This document shows, one piece after another, positions 47,337 to 58,417 of a stretch of 64,000 bases of DNA (its first letter is position 1; each line of letters opens with the position of its first letter). The stretch covers positions 9,152,501 to 9,216,500 of the forward strand of contig NC_080577.1 of assembly GCF_029962835.1 (NCBI RefSeq), given 5' to 3'. The notes beneath the pieces were generated by a model. It saw nothing but the letters and a program-made list of their open reading frames with translations. It had not been told where the DNA came from and searched no databases. The stretch comes from Magnolia sinica (lineage: Eukaryota > Streptophyta > Magnoliopsida > Magnoliales > Magnoliaceae). The translations under genes and the position numbers were made by a program.

Positions 47337-49137
47337 ATGTATGTCACGCCCCAAACCTGAAAATCGGATTCACAGGAATATCAATCACCGAATCCGGTGC
47401 CGATAGCCTCCGTAGTACTCCATTCTCAGCTCCCAGCACCCATATGCCAGGTTCTGATCCTGGGATCCTACAAGGAGGGTTTTTAACATCAATCTATCTT
47501 ATCAGAAGCATAACCACAAGTTTACCCAATTTACATTAGCAACATCATCATCATATATCCACTAATATAAATATTTGATTACAACGCTGAAAGGGAAATA
47601 CATATGTCAAGATCAAATCTCCAGAAGTCAGCTACATGCTCCAAGCTCCACGCTGCTGCAACCTAACATCACCTGCAATCATTTATCGTGCATAAGCTTA
47701 TAGAAAGCTTAGAGGGTGGTGTAAGTGTATGCACAAAGTAAGTGTCGAGAATTTAACACAATACCATAATCATATAAAATCAGAAATACTATTAAGATCA
47801 TGAATCATAGGATATCAAAGTAAAGCAGAAATACTGACAAGTCCATGAGTCACTTAATATCAGAGTATGCAATACAGATCAGCTATGCAAATGAGGAGTC
47901 ATAAAGAGCTAAATATCAGATGTCAAGGATGGAATGCAATATACAATTCCTGATGAGTTCACGAATACTGTCAGCCGTATTTAGACATAAATAAATGCAG
48001 AAACACAGTAACCCAAAATGCCATATGTCGCGGATGTAATACAATATGCGGTGCGGATGGAATGACCATGCTGCAGTGTGAAGTCGGGATGATAGTACGT
48101 AGTATCGCAAGCTATGAGATCCATCATAAGAAACTTTCATCCAAACCAGTCCCATACCTAAATTTGGAGAGTTAGACTTAATGTGGTAAACTCCTGATCT
48201 CAGATTAGTCGCGCACCCCAACAGAAATCCTGACCATTGCGAAGGTATACATAACAAATAGTTGCGCACCACCAGCCCGAGTGGATAGTGAATGAATGAA
48301 TGGATGAGTATGCAACTTCTGCTCAATAAGTCCACATATCAGTACAATTCATCTTTGGAATCATCATCAGGGTCTAGTATACTCTACATGTAAATCGCCG
48401 CCCACTGACGCGCGACCATGTAAGTGGAAGAGACCTCACTATCCGTCTGACCAGTAATCAGCCAATATCTACCCGGCACGTTGATAGCGGACCCATTCAC
48501 AAGCTGGTCAAACTCAGCCTAGCTATACCCCCTACGCTCGGACGGGTAAGGCCACACCCCCTCCCAACTGACCACGACACAGTGGAAGGGTATTCGGCAC
48601 TCGGGCGCTCATGTATCCACTCGGTCTCGACGTTGGTGGATCTCCTGACCTCGGAGGTTTAGGGACTTTCACCACGGACATCCAAAGTACCCAAAAGCTC
48701 GAACCAAACATTTTCGGTGTCTCATCTGGCCATCTACGACATGCCTGTGGAGGTTACAGCCTTGATGTCACTAGGGTGTACAATAATCACAATCACACAA
48801 TGCAAGATGCATGAGTCATGTAGTCCAATCATGCATCAATCCTGTGCATACCGTACGCTCATGTGGGATAACTCTACCTATCAGGGAGTCTTATAAACCA
48901 TCTATACTATGACATATGCAAGGGTCAATCACATCTCACAATAAACATGCAGATGATGCGTATGAGCATGTATCATGATGCTATACAGTCGCATACTCAT
49001 AATCGGTATCAATAACCGGCATTGACAATCGACCTCGACAATGTGGACATTTAACCAACATTGCCTCCAAGGAATGACTCACATAGAGCCAAACATAAAG
49101 TGGTCCCATGGCTTCACACAAAGGCCTATTATACATC

Positions 49138-49770
49138 ACAATGGGCCTCATATAAGAGTTACATACACAACAGGTGGACCCTACACATGGGCCTCAAATA
49201 CATTACACGGGCCACAACCCATGGGCCTCAAATACAACAAGCGAGCCGCATCAATGGGCCGCACCAATGGACCTCATATACGCAACAGGTGGGCCCTGCT
49301 CATGGGCCTCAAATACAGGATGTGGGCCCTACACATGGGTCTCATATGCATCAAATGGGCCACGTATCTGGGTCTCGAATACATTAAATGGGCTACGTGT
49401 CATGGGCCTAATACACTTCCCAATGGCAGCACGATAAGGGCCTAATACACATCATAAGGGCCTCGTGTTCTTCAAGTCGGGCCTCATCATATGGGCCTCA
49501 TATGCGCCAAGGGGGCCGCATCAACGGGCTGCACCAATGGGCCTCATACATCACATTGGGCCTCACCACTTGGGCCTAATATACACCACATATGGGCTTC
49601 ACATATGGGCCTTAAATATACATTAAGTGGGCCGCATCAATGAGTCATAAATACATCACATGGGCTTGATTCAAAGGCCATAAATACATCACAATGGACC
49701 TTATACAAGGGCCTTATCATATCGGGGTGGGCCCTACACATTCTAAATGGGCTCCATACACATCATCTGG
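49138..49770 (+). repeat. Degenerate array of GGGCCTCAAATACA units
   Basis: About 20 irregular units, 15-45 bp apart, of the type ATGGGCCTCAAATACATCAC, with variants GGGCCTCATATA, GGGCCTAATACAC and GGGCCGCATCAA. This gives the three forward frames chance runs rich in WAS, GPH and MGL. Confidence 0.85.
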
Positions 49771-49779
49771 GCCTCGCGT

Positions 49780-52520
49780 GGCAGCCAAAATGGATGGACG
49801 GCGTGGCTGTGAAGTACCTCAAAGTGGGTCCCACCATCAAATGGGCGGTGAGAATATTACGCATACATCATGGTGGGCCGCACCTGTCTAGCAAACGGAA
49901 TGGACAGCGTGGTTGAAAATACATAACGTCAAGGTATGCTCCATGGTAGACGGACAGTGTGGAATATATTACATAATCAAGGTGGGTCCCACCTGCCCAC
50001 ACGTGTCACACATGTGGGGTGGCCTGTTGGACGGTACGAATAGAACACATACGTCAAGTGGAGTCCCACCATCCTTTGCTGATGGACGGTGTGGATATAA
50101 AATAGGTGGATCACGTGGGATATAATACATACATCAAAGGTGGGGTCCACGTATACGTGGACCACCAACACATACATCAAGGTGGGTTTCAACAACGGCC
50201 TTGTACACATGAAGGTGGGCCTCAACAACGGGCCTCATTTATCCCATTGGGCCTTATCAAATGGGCCCCAAGTACTCACATCGGGCCTTACAAAATGGGT
50301 CGAATCAATGGGCCAAGTCGAATGGGCCGAGTTGAATAGGCCAATTCAAATGGGCCGAATACAATTCATCTATTTTTAGAGATCAATATAGGGTATTATA
50401 AAAAGTGAATCATATCAAAAGATCAACTGGACCGCACTCCAAATAATAGTGGTGACGATGATTTCCACCATTAAAATTCTCAAGGCCCACCATAACATTT
50501 ATTTTCTATCCAATCTGATCGTAAGGTCACACAAACTTGAATTAAGAGGAAAAACAATTTCCTAATGATCCAAAACTTCTGTGACAACAAAAGGTTTCAA
50601 CGGCAGACACTCAATCCCCACTGCTTTTTACTATGTGGTCCACTTGATAGGTAGATTTGCCTCATTTGCCTCAAGCCTTAAGGCTAGCTTGCCACTGGAT
50701 GGACGGTTTGGATGTAACCCATACATCATGGTGGCCCTACACATATAGCAGGTGAGCTTACACCTCCAAATGGGCCCACCAGATGAACAACTTGGATATA
50801 CAACACATATATCGAGTGGGCCGCATGCCCAGCGGACTGGATGGCATAGAATACAAAACATACATCGCGGCGGGTTTTCAACAGATGGCCGGCCTGATAG
50901 ACACAAGCATTAAGGTGGGCCATTGTACAGACGGTGCAGGTCCAACACTGCATCATGGTGGGGCAGTACACGACACTGTTCAGATGGACGGTGTAGATGA
51001 AACACATACTATTAAGGTGCATCCCACGAAATTTGGTGACATCATTACACAGCTACATAGCTGGTGTGGGGATCCCAACCAGTCTGTCCAGCAAGTGGGT
51101 CTCACATGGGGCCCACCACATACCTATATAATATATAATATATTATTTTATATACATATATTTATTATTATTATTATATTTTCTTTTTTAAAAAATATAC
51201 AAAGCTACTATCCAGAAGCTTGGTTGAATGGACGGTTTAGGTGTAAGGCACGTACACCAAGGTGGGGTCCTCATTGACGGACAGTGTGTGTAGCACATAC
51301 ATCACTGTGGGGTTCACGGTCCTGGACAAGGATGGAGTGGAGATAGAACAAATACATCATGGTGGACCATACCACCATACTTGTCCAGCAAGCAGGGTGA
51401 ATGGCATGGCTGAAATCACATACGTCAGCGTGTACTCCACGGTACATCGTCGAGGGACAAACGACTTGGATATACAATGCATAAATCAAGGTGGGTCTCA
51501 CCTACCCACATGCGTCACACGTGTGGGGTGGGCCCACTCTATCAACAGATGGACGGCATGAATACACAACATACATCATAATGGCCCACAGCACACCGTC
51601 CAGACGAACGGTGTGAACAAATACATCACGGTGGTCCCTTAGCACCGTCCAGATTTCTCTGGATGGTGGGGCTCTTGGCATGGCACATGGATCAAGGTGG
51701 GTCCCTCATGGGGCCCACCATAATGTTTATCTTCCATCCAATCTGTTAATAAGGTCATACAGGGACCTGAGTACAGAGGAAAAATAAATTTCATAATGAT
51801 CCAAAACTTCTGTGACTCAGAAAGGGTTCCAATGGTAGACGTTTAATCACACTGTCCCGTATGATGTGGGCTACCTGAGCATCACATACGGCTAATTTTT
51901 GGAGGGGGTCCACTACCCTAAAGGGGCTAACAAATGCACGGTATTGATGTCCACACACATCATGGTGGGGCCTACGTTTGGGGACCTACGGTCCCTGGCC
52001 GACCATCCCAGCGCAGCAGGACGCTGTTGCGGGTCCTCTGGATTTGTTATTATTATTTTTATTTTGGATTTGTGTGTGTTTTTTCCTAGGCGGGGCCCAC
52101 ATCAGGTGAATCCAACCCAACCACTGGATTCCAGGACTCGAGACGGACCAAACAAGCCCAATATGCAATGTGTTTTGGCGGGTAGAAATATCAAGGTGGA
52201 TTTCAACAGTAAAAACTACTGTTTTCGATACTATGGCCCGCCAGAAAATCGGATGTGCTTCATTTTTCGGCTTAACGCCTAAAATGAGCTAAGAAATAGG
52301 ATGGACGGCGTGGATTAAATCCATGCATCAAGGTGGGGCCTACATGAATAGCCCACCATAACTTTTAGAATCAAACTGATATTTTTGTTTTCACTACACG
52401 TCCAGCGTCCCTTGACGCTGGACGATTTGGGCACAAGTGGGCCTTGCTTAGGTGGGCCACCAAATGCACGAATGGTGTGGATAAAACATACATCAAGTGG
52501 GGTACATCCGGGTGTGCCAC
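49780..52520 (+). repeat. Irregular array of ATGGACGGTGTGGAT...CATCAAGGTGGG units
   Basis: About 20 units at roughly 40-70 bp spacing (wider gaps between 50340-50690, 51100-51220 and 51700-52290). Each has ATGGACGGYGTGG, a short AT-rich part, ACATACATCA and AGGTGGG. Examples start near 49795, 50082, 50699, 50984, 51229, 51551 and 52300. The unit is the same word pair found at the right end of whole foldback elements in the window, such as 60693-61228. The array lies inside the proposed long LTR. Confidence 0.8.
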
Positions 52521-52549
52521 ACCGGCACATCGTCACACACAATAAAAGT

Positions 52550-52552
<3 letters not shown>

Positions 52553-52588
<36 letters not shown>
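52553..52588. repeat. (AG)n microsatellite
   Basis: A 36-bp run of AG at the right edge of the array region. Confidence 0.95.
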
Positions 52589-52591
<3 letters not shown>

Positions 52592-53215
52592 TAGAGGCAC
52601 CCACTTTACTCTTTTTCTTCTTCCCATATACTCCAATTCTTCTATGAAGCTCTTTCAATGGTGAAGATGACGATCAAGAGGTTGGATTGGTGGGGATCTA
52701 AGGTGGGAGAGGGATGGATTTTTGGGATGGGTTGGACGTCCATGGCCCTTGAAATGGAGAATAAAAAGGAAAGAGGGAGGGAGGGAGAGAGAGAGATAGG
52801 AGAGAGAGAAGAAAAGATCATGGCTTGAATTAATGATGTAAGCCATCATTAATTGCTTGGTAAGGGAGGGTGTTGACTTTTGGAAAAAGGAGAAAAAATG
52901 ATTACCTAGCAAATCACCTCATGATGACTTAGAAAATTGTGTCATTGTAATAGGTAGGTCCTGCAATATGCAGTTTATAGTCATTACAATGCGCGGGCCA
53001 CAACTTATGATCTAAGCGTCGCATTAACGCACGAGACGCGGCGATGACGCGGTTGCTAGGGTACAAGTTTCGAGTTAAGACGACTCTGATATATGGGACA
53101 CGGCTCAGGATCGCGTGCAAACGTCGATAACAGATCGCGGGTCGCCGGAATTCGACCGAGAGGACCGCGGAAGCCTACGGAATGGTACGGGCTAGGATAC
53201 GGGTCTTATAATGTA

Positions 53216-53800
53216 ACCACCAACAAAATGAGTATATAGCTTGTTTCAACCATTTAAAAGTTTTATAGGATGAATCCATGTCATCCAGAAAGATTGCTAC
53301 ATTAAAATATGCCGAAAACAGAAAATCACCATTAAAGCTTACCATCCTCATGTTGATCAAAGTTGCACCGTAAGTTCTCTAGTGTCTGTATTATCTATTT
53401 GTACCAATTCCGAGGTTGAAATCCAACCCCATATACGCCATTTATCAAGTAAGCTTCCCTCCCAAGTTTCCTATTTAGGAATCAAATCATAGTTGTAGTT
53501 CATAAGGTTTGACTCATTGAGTTGACTCACCAAGTTGACTCAGCGAGTCGATGTGTTGATGTAGTTGGATTCAAGTCTAGAATATAAAAATTTTAGGATA
53601 ATAGAAGTATAATTAGTATGTGTGTTTTCCTGTAGAGATCTCTAACATTTCATGTAAAAACGCTCACCAAGTGGCGTTATGTTCAATTGAGTTGAACTTG
53701 ATCTAATTGGACCGAATGGACCGCTTTTGTATCGATCTTAGATCTTCTCCCCTAATCCAACCATACATGGAATCTGTCACACTAAATCATGTAGGTGATC
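53216..53800. other. Stretch between two LTRs
   Basis: No gene is supported. GAGTTGACTCACC-type words occur at 53518-53560. The left flank of LTR copy 2 cannot be placed exactly here. Confidence 0.35.
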
Positions 53801-54845
53801 TTCCCTGTTGAAAGTTTTAGGTTAACATATATATTGATTTGATTGTTTATTATGTATTAAATTTATTTGATCATTATCATGAATTGCATATTATTTTATT
53901 TGATTTCTTGGTTGCATATTGTAGAGATAATTTATTTGAGTTATTAATTGACTTCATTTCATTGTCGTGACATGCTTAAATTATAATTATTTTCTTATTA
54001 TTACATGATGAAGAATATATTTCAATTTATGGGTGCTCTGCCCCAAAAGGATCACCATGTTATTTGTTTATGGGTGCTCTGCCCTAAAAGGATCGTTGTA
54101 TTTTTATGGGTGCTCTACTCAGGGTCATTTTTAAAAGGATCGACACAGTACGGGTGCTCTACCCAGGGTCATTCTCGAAAGGATCGGCACGGGTGCTCTG
54201 CCCTGAGAACTTACTCTAAAAGTTTATTCACCAGGTGCACTGTCGAGGGTCATTCCCTAAAAGGATCGACACTGGTGCTCTGCCGAGAGTAATTCCCTAA
54301 AAGGATTAACACACATGGGTGCTCTGCTCTGGATTGAACCACAAGGAGTTTAAATGACTATATCATCTTATTTAGTTATTATGAAAAACAAATTGTTATT
54401 GTTGTAATCTAAAATGCCGATTCAATAATCGTAATTGATCATATTTATTTTATTAAGTTGTATTAGTGTTAACGTAGAATTTTCAATTTTGGAAAGGATG
54501 TTACCCTACGAGCCGTTACGCTCACACCCGTATAGATTATTTTGCAAAGTTTGTATATGAAGAATCAGTTGGGCAAAATTGAAGACTTTTTACCTTATTT
54601 ATTTAGAAATTAATTAAAGTTCAATTGATATTGTTATTAATTATTTTTTAATATCAATGTAATTAAATATTCAATGATTGATTTTTGGATGTTATTTAAT
54701 GATAATTACTTTGACCCTTTTTAGTTATTGTGATTGCCATAAAAATCATGAAAATAATGTGGGTTGTGGTGTATATTTTGTTTAAAGTCAACTCATAGTC
54801 CTGAAATTCGGGTTCGGGCCTAGCCAACTCGGGTTCCGAATTTCA
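53800..54845 (+). mobile_element. LTR fossil, 40-bp-unit family, copy 2
   Basis: An AT-rich part, then tandem GGGTGCTCTGCCC units (54031-54340), then a right-hand end with CGAATTTCA at about 54837-54845. It is related to copy 1 at 34840-36300. Thirteen bases later lies TGGTATCAGAGC, a standard LTR retrotransposon primer-binding site, so this is a 5' LTR in plus orientation. No gag-pol is seen to the right, so only a short stub of the interior remains. The left limit is a guess. Confidence 0.6.
54031..54340 (+). repeat. Tandem units of about 40 bp in LTR copy 2
   Basis: About eight units, each starting near GGGTGCTCTGCCC and carrying GGGTCATTCCCTAAAAGGAT. Units vary in length from about 37 to 45 bp. 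Confidence 0.85.
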
Positions 54846-54858
54846 TGGCATAATAGAT

Positions 54859-54870
54859 TGGTATCAGAGC
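54859..54870 (+). other. Primer-binding site (initiator methionine tRNA)
   Basis: TGGTATCAGAGC is complementary to the 3' end of the plant initiator methionine tRNA and is used to prime reverse transcription in many Copia and gypsy elements. It lies 13 bases beyond the inferred LTR end. Confidence 0.75.
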
Positions 54871-55536
54871 TTAGGATTTAGATTCTTATGAGGACCTTTG
54901 ATATATGTTACACTAATGGTCAGATTAAGCCTAAGTTGGAATCAATTTGAGAGCCTATGATAAAGATTGAATTAGAGATCCAAATATAGGATTCTTTGCT
55001 TTTACGATGAAAAGAAATATTTATATGAACTTAGGGAATCTGTTGTATCTGTATGACATCAAATATGATATTATTTAGGCCTGACATTGAACTAACAGCC
55101 TAAAACTGGACTCTAAGAAATTTTTAATAAATTTTAGCCTACTACGTTAAGTTGGAAAGCAATAATAAGTACAAAATACCTGAATTCTAAAATTATAACT
55201 AATTAATTATAATTTCGCTTAAGGCGATTCAAAATCTCAATCATATATTAACAAGTGTAATTTTATAGAAAAATAATACAAAAATATAATTATAAGTTTC
55301 TCTTATACCGATATTAATTTATGTGTATATTAGTCAGAAATCTTTACACGTACGAGTCCCGTTAGTGTTCCTCAGCTTCAAGGCAGGCAATCCGAAGAGA
55401 GTTCACAATGCTAATTGCATTGGCCCCCACGTGAAACAAATAACACATGCGTGATATCACAGCCGTTCATCAGACAATCTTTAGTACTCATGACGTGATA
55501 TAAGTGGAAAAAACCTGTATTAAACAAATGAATGGC
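54871..55536. other. LTR element interior remnant and flank
   Basis: The first few hundred bases are probably internal untranslated sequence of the LTR element. No gag or pol features are visible. The right part has no recognised feature. Confidence 0.35.
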
Positions 55537-55539
55537 TAA

Positions 55540-56349
55540 GGGGGTGTTTGGACGGGCAGATTCAGTGGTATTAAGATGGATTTGGCGGGATTAGATTGCC
55601 AAATCCACCGTGGTCTCTACACCAGCTTGTTTGGGCGGCGAGGTATTACACTGGATTGGAAAGATCGATGGATTTCGCCGGATTAGATGACGGATTCCCA
55701 AATCCACTCCTCCTCCTTATATCCACTGGCAGAGTTCTCTCTCCTTTCTTTTCGCTCGCAGCAGACGGTCCACATCTGTTTTGGGAGGCGTTGTGGACCA
55801 CCATCTTATATCAGGTGAGCGATCCAAACCGTTCATCAGTCACAGCCTCCACGCATGATCCAAGGATGTTGTTATTTCCAGCAAGGAAAGAACGAAAGTT
55901 GATCTGTCTTCCCGAACGAAATGGGCACTGCACAAAGCCGAACAAGGAGATGATGAGATCAGGGACCTCCCCTGCTCCCACGCAATGATCCTTGAAAATC
56001 TGGGTCATCCAATGACCAAAGGACGTAGATCCGATGTCACCCAAGGAGACCAGAAGGGGATAGGAAAAAACGGAGGATCGGCTTCTTACTTTTCTATCTC
56101 TATGCTTTTGAGGTTGGATTTATCTGTGAGTCTGATCTAAGCTGAGAAGACGGTGGTAGATGTGCCTGGCCAAACGGAAATGAACTTTGCATCCCCAAAG
56201 TCGTCCACCCGTCCAAACACGCCATAGCTTGGCCGCTGGATATAGCAATCCAGTGGGATTTGTTGTAATCCACTGACACCACCTCGGTAGCCATGCAATC
56301 CACCCTAATACAACCCAATCCCATCCAGGCCGCCTGTCTAAACAGGCCC
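55540..56349. mobile_element. Tourist-like (PIF/Harbinger) MITE, 810 bp
   Basis: Starts GGGGGTGTTTGGACGGGCAG and ends GCCTGTCTAAACAGGCCC; the ends are imperfect inverted repeats. TAA precedes (55537-55539) and follows (56350-56352). The start word GGGGGTGTTTGG and the TAA duplication are typical of Tourist elements. The interior is unique in this window and holds open frames (for example 55596-55988) with no recognised protein. Confidence 0.75.
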
Positions 56350-56352
56350 TAA

Positions 56353-57013
56353 GGGGGTGGTTGGCGCATGGCATTGGAAAGGATTAGGTGGGATAGGATT
56401 CAAAAAACATAATTATTACACATGTCAGGGATTGTCCGCTAATACCACGGGATAAGCTTAATTCTATGCTATGTTTGTAATGAGGTGCTACATTGAATGG
56501 ATATACCAACCATCATTTGAAACTATTGAGAATAACACATGTTATATCCAAATTGTTCATTTGTTTTATAACCTCATTTTATGGCATGAGCCTAAAAATG
56601 AGGCAGATCCAAAACTTATGTCGCCCGAAAGAAGTTTTCAGCGGTAGGTATTCAATCCAAATGAGGCAGATCCAAAACTTATGTCGCCCGAAAGAAGTTT
56701 TCAGCGGTAGGTATTCAATCCCCACCGCTTTCTATAGTGGGGTCCACTTGAGCTTTAGATCTACCTGATTTTTTGGCCCATGTTCTAAAAGAATCTCAAA
56801 AAATGAGTGGACGGTGTGGATATAGCCCACACATCATGGTGAGACCTACACAACTTGCTAACATTGAGTGGAATTGGCATTGACCCGGTGCAATTCCATC
56901 TAATCAAATTCCAAGCTTTTCCATTCTTACCAAACATTGAGTGGAATTGGCACGGGATCGAATGCAATTCCATCCCACCTAATCCCATTTAATACCATGC
57001 GCCAAACGCCCCC
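56353..57013. mobile_element. Tourist-like MITE, 661 bp, abutting the previous one
   Basis: Starts GGGGGTGGTTGGCGCATGGC and ends ACCATGCGCCAAACGCCCCC; inverted arms of about 50 bp are clear (GGATTAGGTGGGAT is in both). TAA lies on both sides (56350-56352 and 57014-57016). It is the relative, in opposite orientation, of 1398-1996. It carries a 63-bp tandem duplication and the same internal core as the foldback family (GAGGCAGATCCAAAACTTAT). Confidence 0.85.
56596..56721 (+). repeat. Exact 63-bp tandem duplication
   Basis: Two back-to-back copies, 56596-56658 and 56659-56721, which begin AAATGAGGCAGATCC and end GTATTCAATCC. I see no difference between them, so the duplication is recent compared with the element. 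Confidence 0.9.
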
Positions 57014-57049
57014 TAAGAAAAACTAATGGTGATTCGATTTCAATGTAAG

Positions 57050-57365
57050 CACGGGATGCGGATTGAACGACCACCGTTGAAACATTCTAGCCACAGAATT
57101 TTCGTATCAGGCTAAAATTTTGAACTGATTTCAGTTCATCCCAGTGGTAATGACCTTATAAACGGTTTGGATGGCATATAAACCTCAAGGTGGACCCCAG
57201 GAAGGTTTCAACGGTAGGAACACTTTTTACTCTCCTATGGCTTCCTTGAGTCTTGGATCCAACTCATTTTTCGTATCGAATCCTTGATTGATCTGGAAAA
57301 ACAGATGGACGGGGTGGATTTCTCACAAACATCACAGTGGAGCCCACCTAGCTTCCCAGTGGTAA
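57050..57365. mobile_element. Partial foldback element
   Basis: Carries ACGACCACCGTTGAAACATT at the left and ATGGACGGGGTGGATTTCTC followed by CATCACAGTGGAGCCCACC at the right. The left terminal half is missing. It ends about 275 bp upstream of the 57641 start and resembles 2022-2518 (both have the GTGGATTTCT and CTAGCTTCC words). Confidence 0.55.
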
Positions 57366-57640
57366 TGTGCGTCCGTACATATGTGTCAATATAAGATAAG
57401 TACGAATTTCCGACACGTGAAATCTACAAAATGCGAATTGCCAAATGAGCTTCTCTGATATTACGCACTTGAGTCTCTTTCCACGTGTGAGTGAGTGTAC
57501 TTACAAGATCGACGGACGATTGAAATTCGAATTTCTCTGTTGGTCTCTCAACTCAAGAAAGGAAGCGAAAGACGGTCCCACCTTTTCTCGTTTCATCTTC
57601 ACCCTCGGGCAGACAGAGAGAAAGAGAAACGGAGAGAGAT

Positions 57641-58417
57641 ATGCTTTCTGTAATGCTGGTGCGTTCTCTCGTCTTGGGAGAAAACATCAACGATCCTCTC
57701 CTTCTAAATCGAATTGCCCATCATCATCATCATCATCATCATCATACCCATGATGTTGATGATGATGATCATGGTCATGACCATCATCATCATAGGGCAT
57801 GTCTCTTCTTCATACCCACCCATGAAATCATCCATGACACATACAAGCTAGCCACCATAGCTAGAGACATGGGCATGGACTTCACCCCAAACGCTTCCCT
57901 CACCAACATCCTCTTCTCATGGCCATCATCATCATCATCTCCCATCACCATCATCCCTCTCCCATTCCCATCTCTCTCCTCTGCTTCCATCTCCCACCTC
58001 CGTCGCTTCACCCGTATCTCCAAAGGCCTTTTCAAGCTCGTTTCTTGCGATCCCACCGCGACGAATCATCACAACCGTTCATCTTCTCCTCCTCATCCTC
58101 TCTCCCTCTTTTCCCGCCTCAACGGAGAGAGAGTCGACGACATGGAAGCCTTCTTCCGTATACTCGCGGGGAACGGCTGGACTCTCTTCAAGACTAAAAT
58201 CGACGGTGGGGATTTGTTTGTGTTCCGGAAGATGGATCCAGATCGACTGAGAGTTCGGTGGTCTAAGGGACTTGGGAACGTTGGTAAGTCCCCTTCTCGT
58301 GGGGACTGTCGTAGGGTGAGAGAGGTGAGGTTGCCTCCTTTGGATTTTCGCCACGTGTCGCTGCGGATCTTGCATTACATCCTTCTAATGACGGACGGGC
58401 TCTTCTATCTCGCATAA
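57641..58417 (+). CDS. Histidine-rich protein, plant-type, family not recognised
   Basis: A 258-aa intronless frame that stands out from chance frames by codon content and composition. It begins MLSVMLVRSL. Residues 27-35 are nine histidines, followed by an acidic stretch DVDDDDHGHD and four more histidines. Residues 54-92 (LFFIPTHEII, then DTYKLATIARDMGMDFTP) look like a folded domain; a serine-rich linker follows at 95-117; and 158-258 (LFSRLNGERVDDMEAFFRIL, GNGWTLFKT, VREVRLPPLDFR, LRILHYILLMTDGLFYLA) look like a second conserved block. No signal peptide or clear membrane segment is seen. Upstream is a GA-rich 5' leader and a G-box at 57482-57487. An alternative start at Met5 is possible. 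The histidine and aspartate runs might bind metal, but this is a guess from composition. Confidence 0.75.
   Translation: MLSVMLVRSLVLGENINDPLLLNRIAHHHHHHHHHTHDVDDDDHGHDHHHHRACLFFIPTHEIIHDTYKLATIARDMGMDFTPNASLTNILFSWPSSSSSPITIIPLPFPSLSSASISHLRRFTRISKGLFKLVSCDPTATNHHNRSSSPPHPLSLFSRLNGERVDDMEAFFRILAGNGWTLFKTKIDGGDLFVFRKMDPDRLRVRWSKGLGNVGKSPSRGDCRRVREVRLPPLDFRHVSLRILHYILLMTDGLFYLA
57718..57745 (+). repeat. CAT-triplet microsatellite in coding sequence
   Basis: Nine CAT codons in a row encode the first histidine run of the 57641 protein. Triplet length changes would keep the frame, so run length may vary between individuals. Confidence 0.9.

Larger units (their letters stand above)
47342..53210 (+). 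mobile_element. Very long solo LTR, Ty3/gypsy-like
   Basis: It starts TGTCACGCCCCAAACCTG, a common start of plant gypsy LTRs, and ends GATACGGGTCTTATA. ATGTA lies immediately on both sides (47337-47341 and 53211-53215), a perfect 5-bp target duplication. At 5.9 kb it is unusually long for an LTR; the excess is mostly two internal repeat arrays (49138-49770 and 49780-52520). No coding region is recognised. The sequence before the arrays, for example GGGTAAGGCCACACCCC near 48547, resembles gypsy LTR sequence. It is an old fossil. The boundaries rest on the duplication. Confidence 0.6.

Noticed and set aside
47916-48335. 139-aa minus-strand frame
   Set aside because: It lies in the proposed LTR, has no conserved features and no start context; judged to be chance.
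49041-49445. 134-aa and overlapping forward frames rich in WAS, GPH and MGL
   Set aside because: They are the translation of the GGGCCTCAAATACA array, which is open in all forward frames.
55596-55988. 130-aa open frame
   Set aside because: It lies within the Tourist-like element 55540-56349 and has no recognisable domain.
57445-57753. 102-aa frame overlapping the start of the 57641 gene
   Set aside because: It ends in a serine run that is the CAT microsatellite in another frame; it is a shadow of the real gene and its leader.
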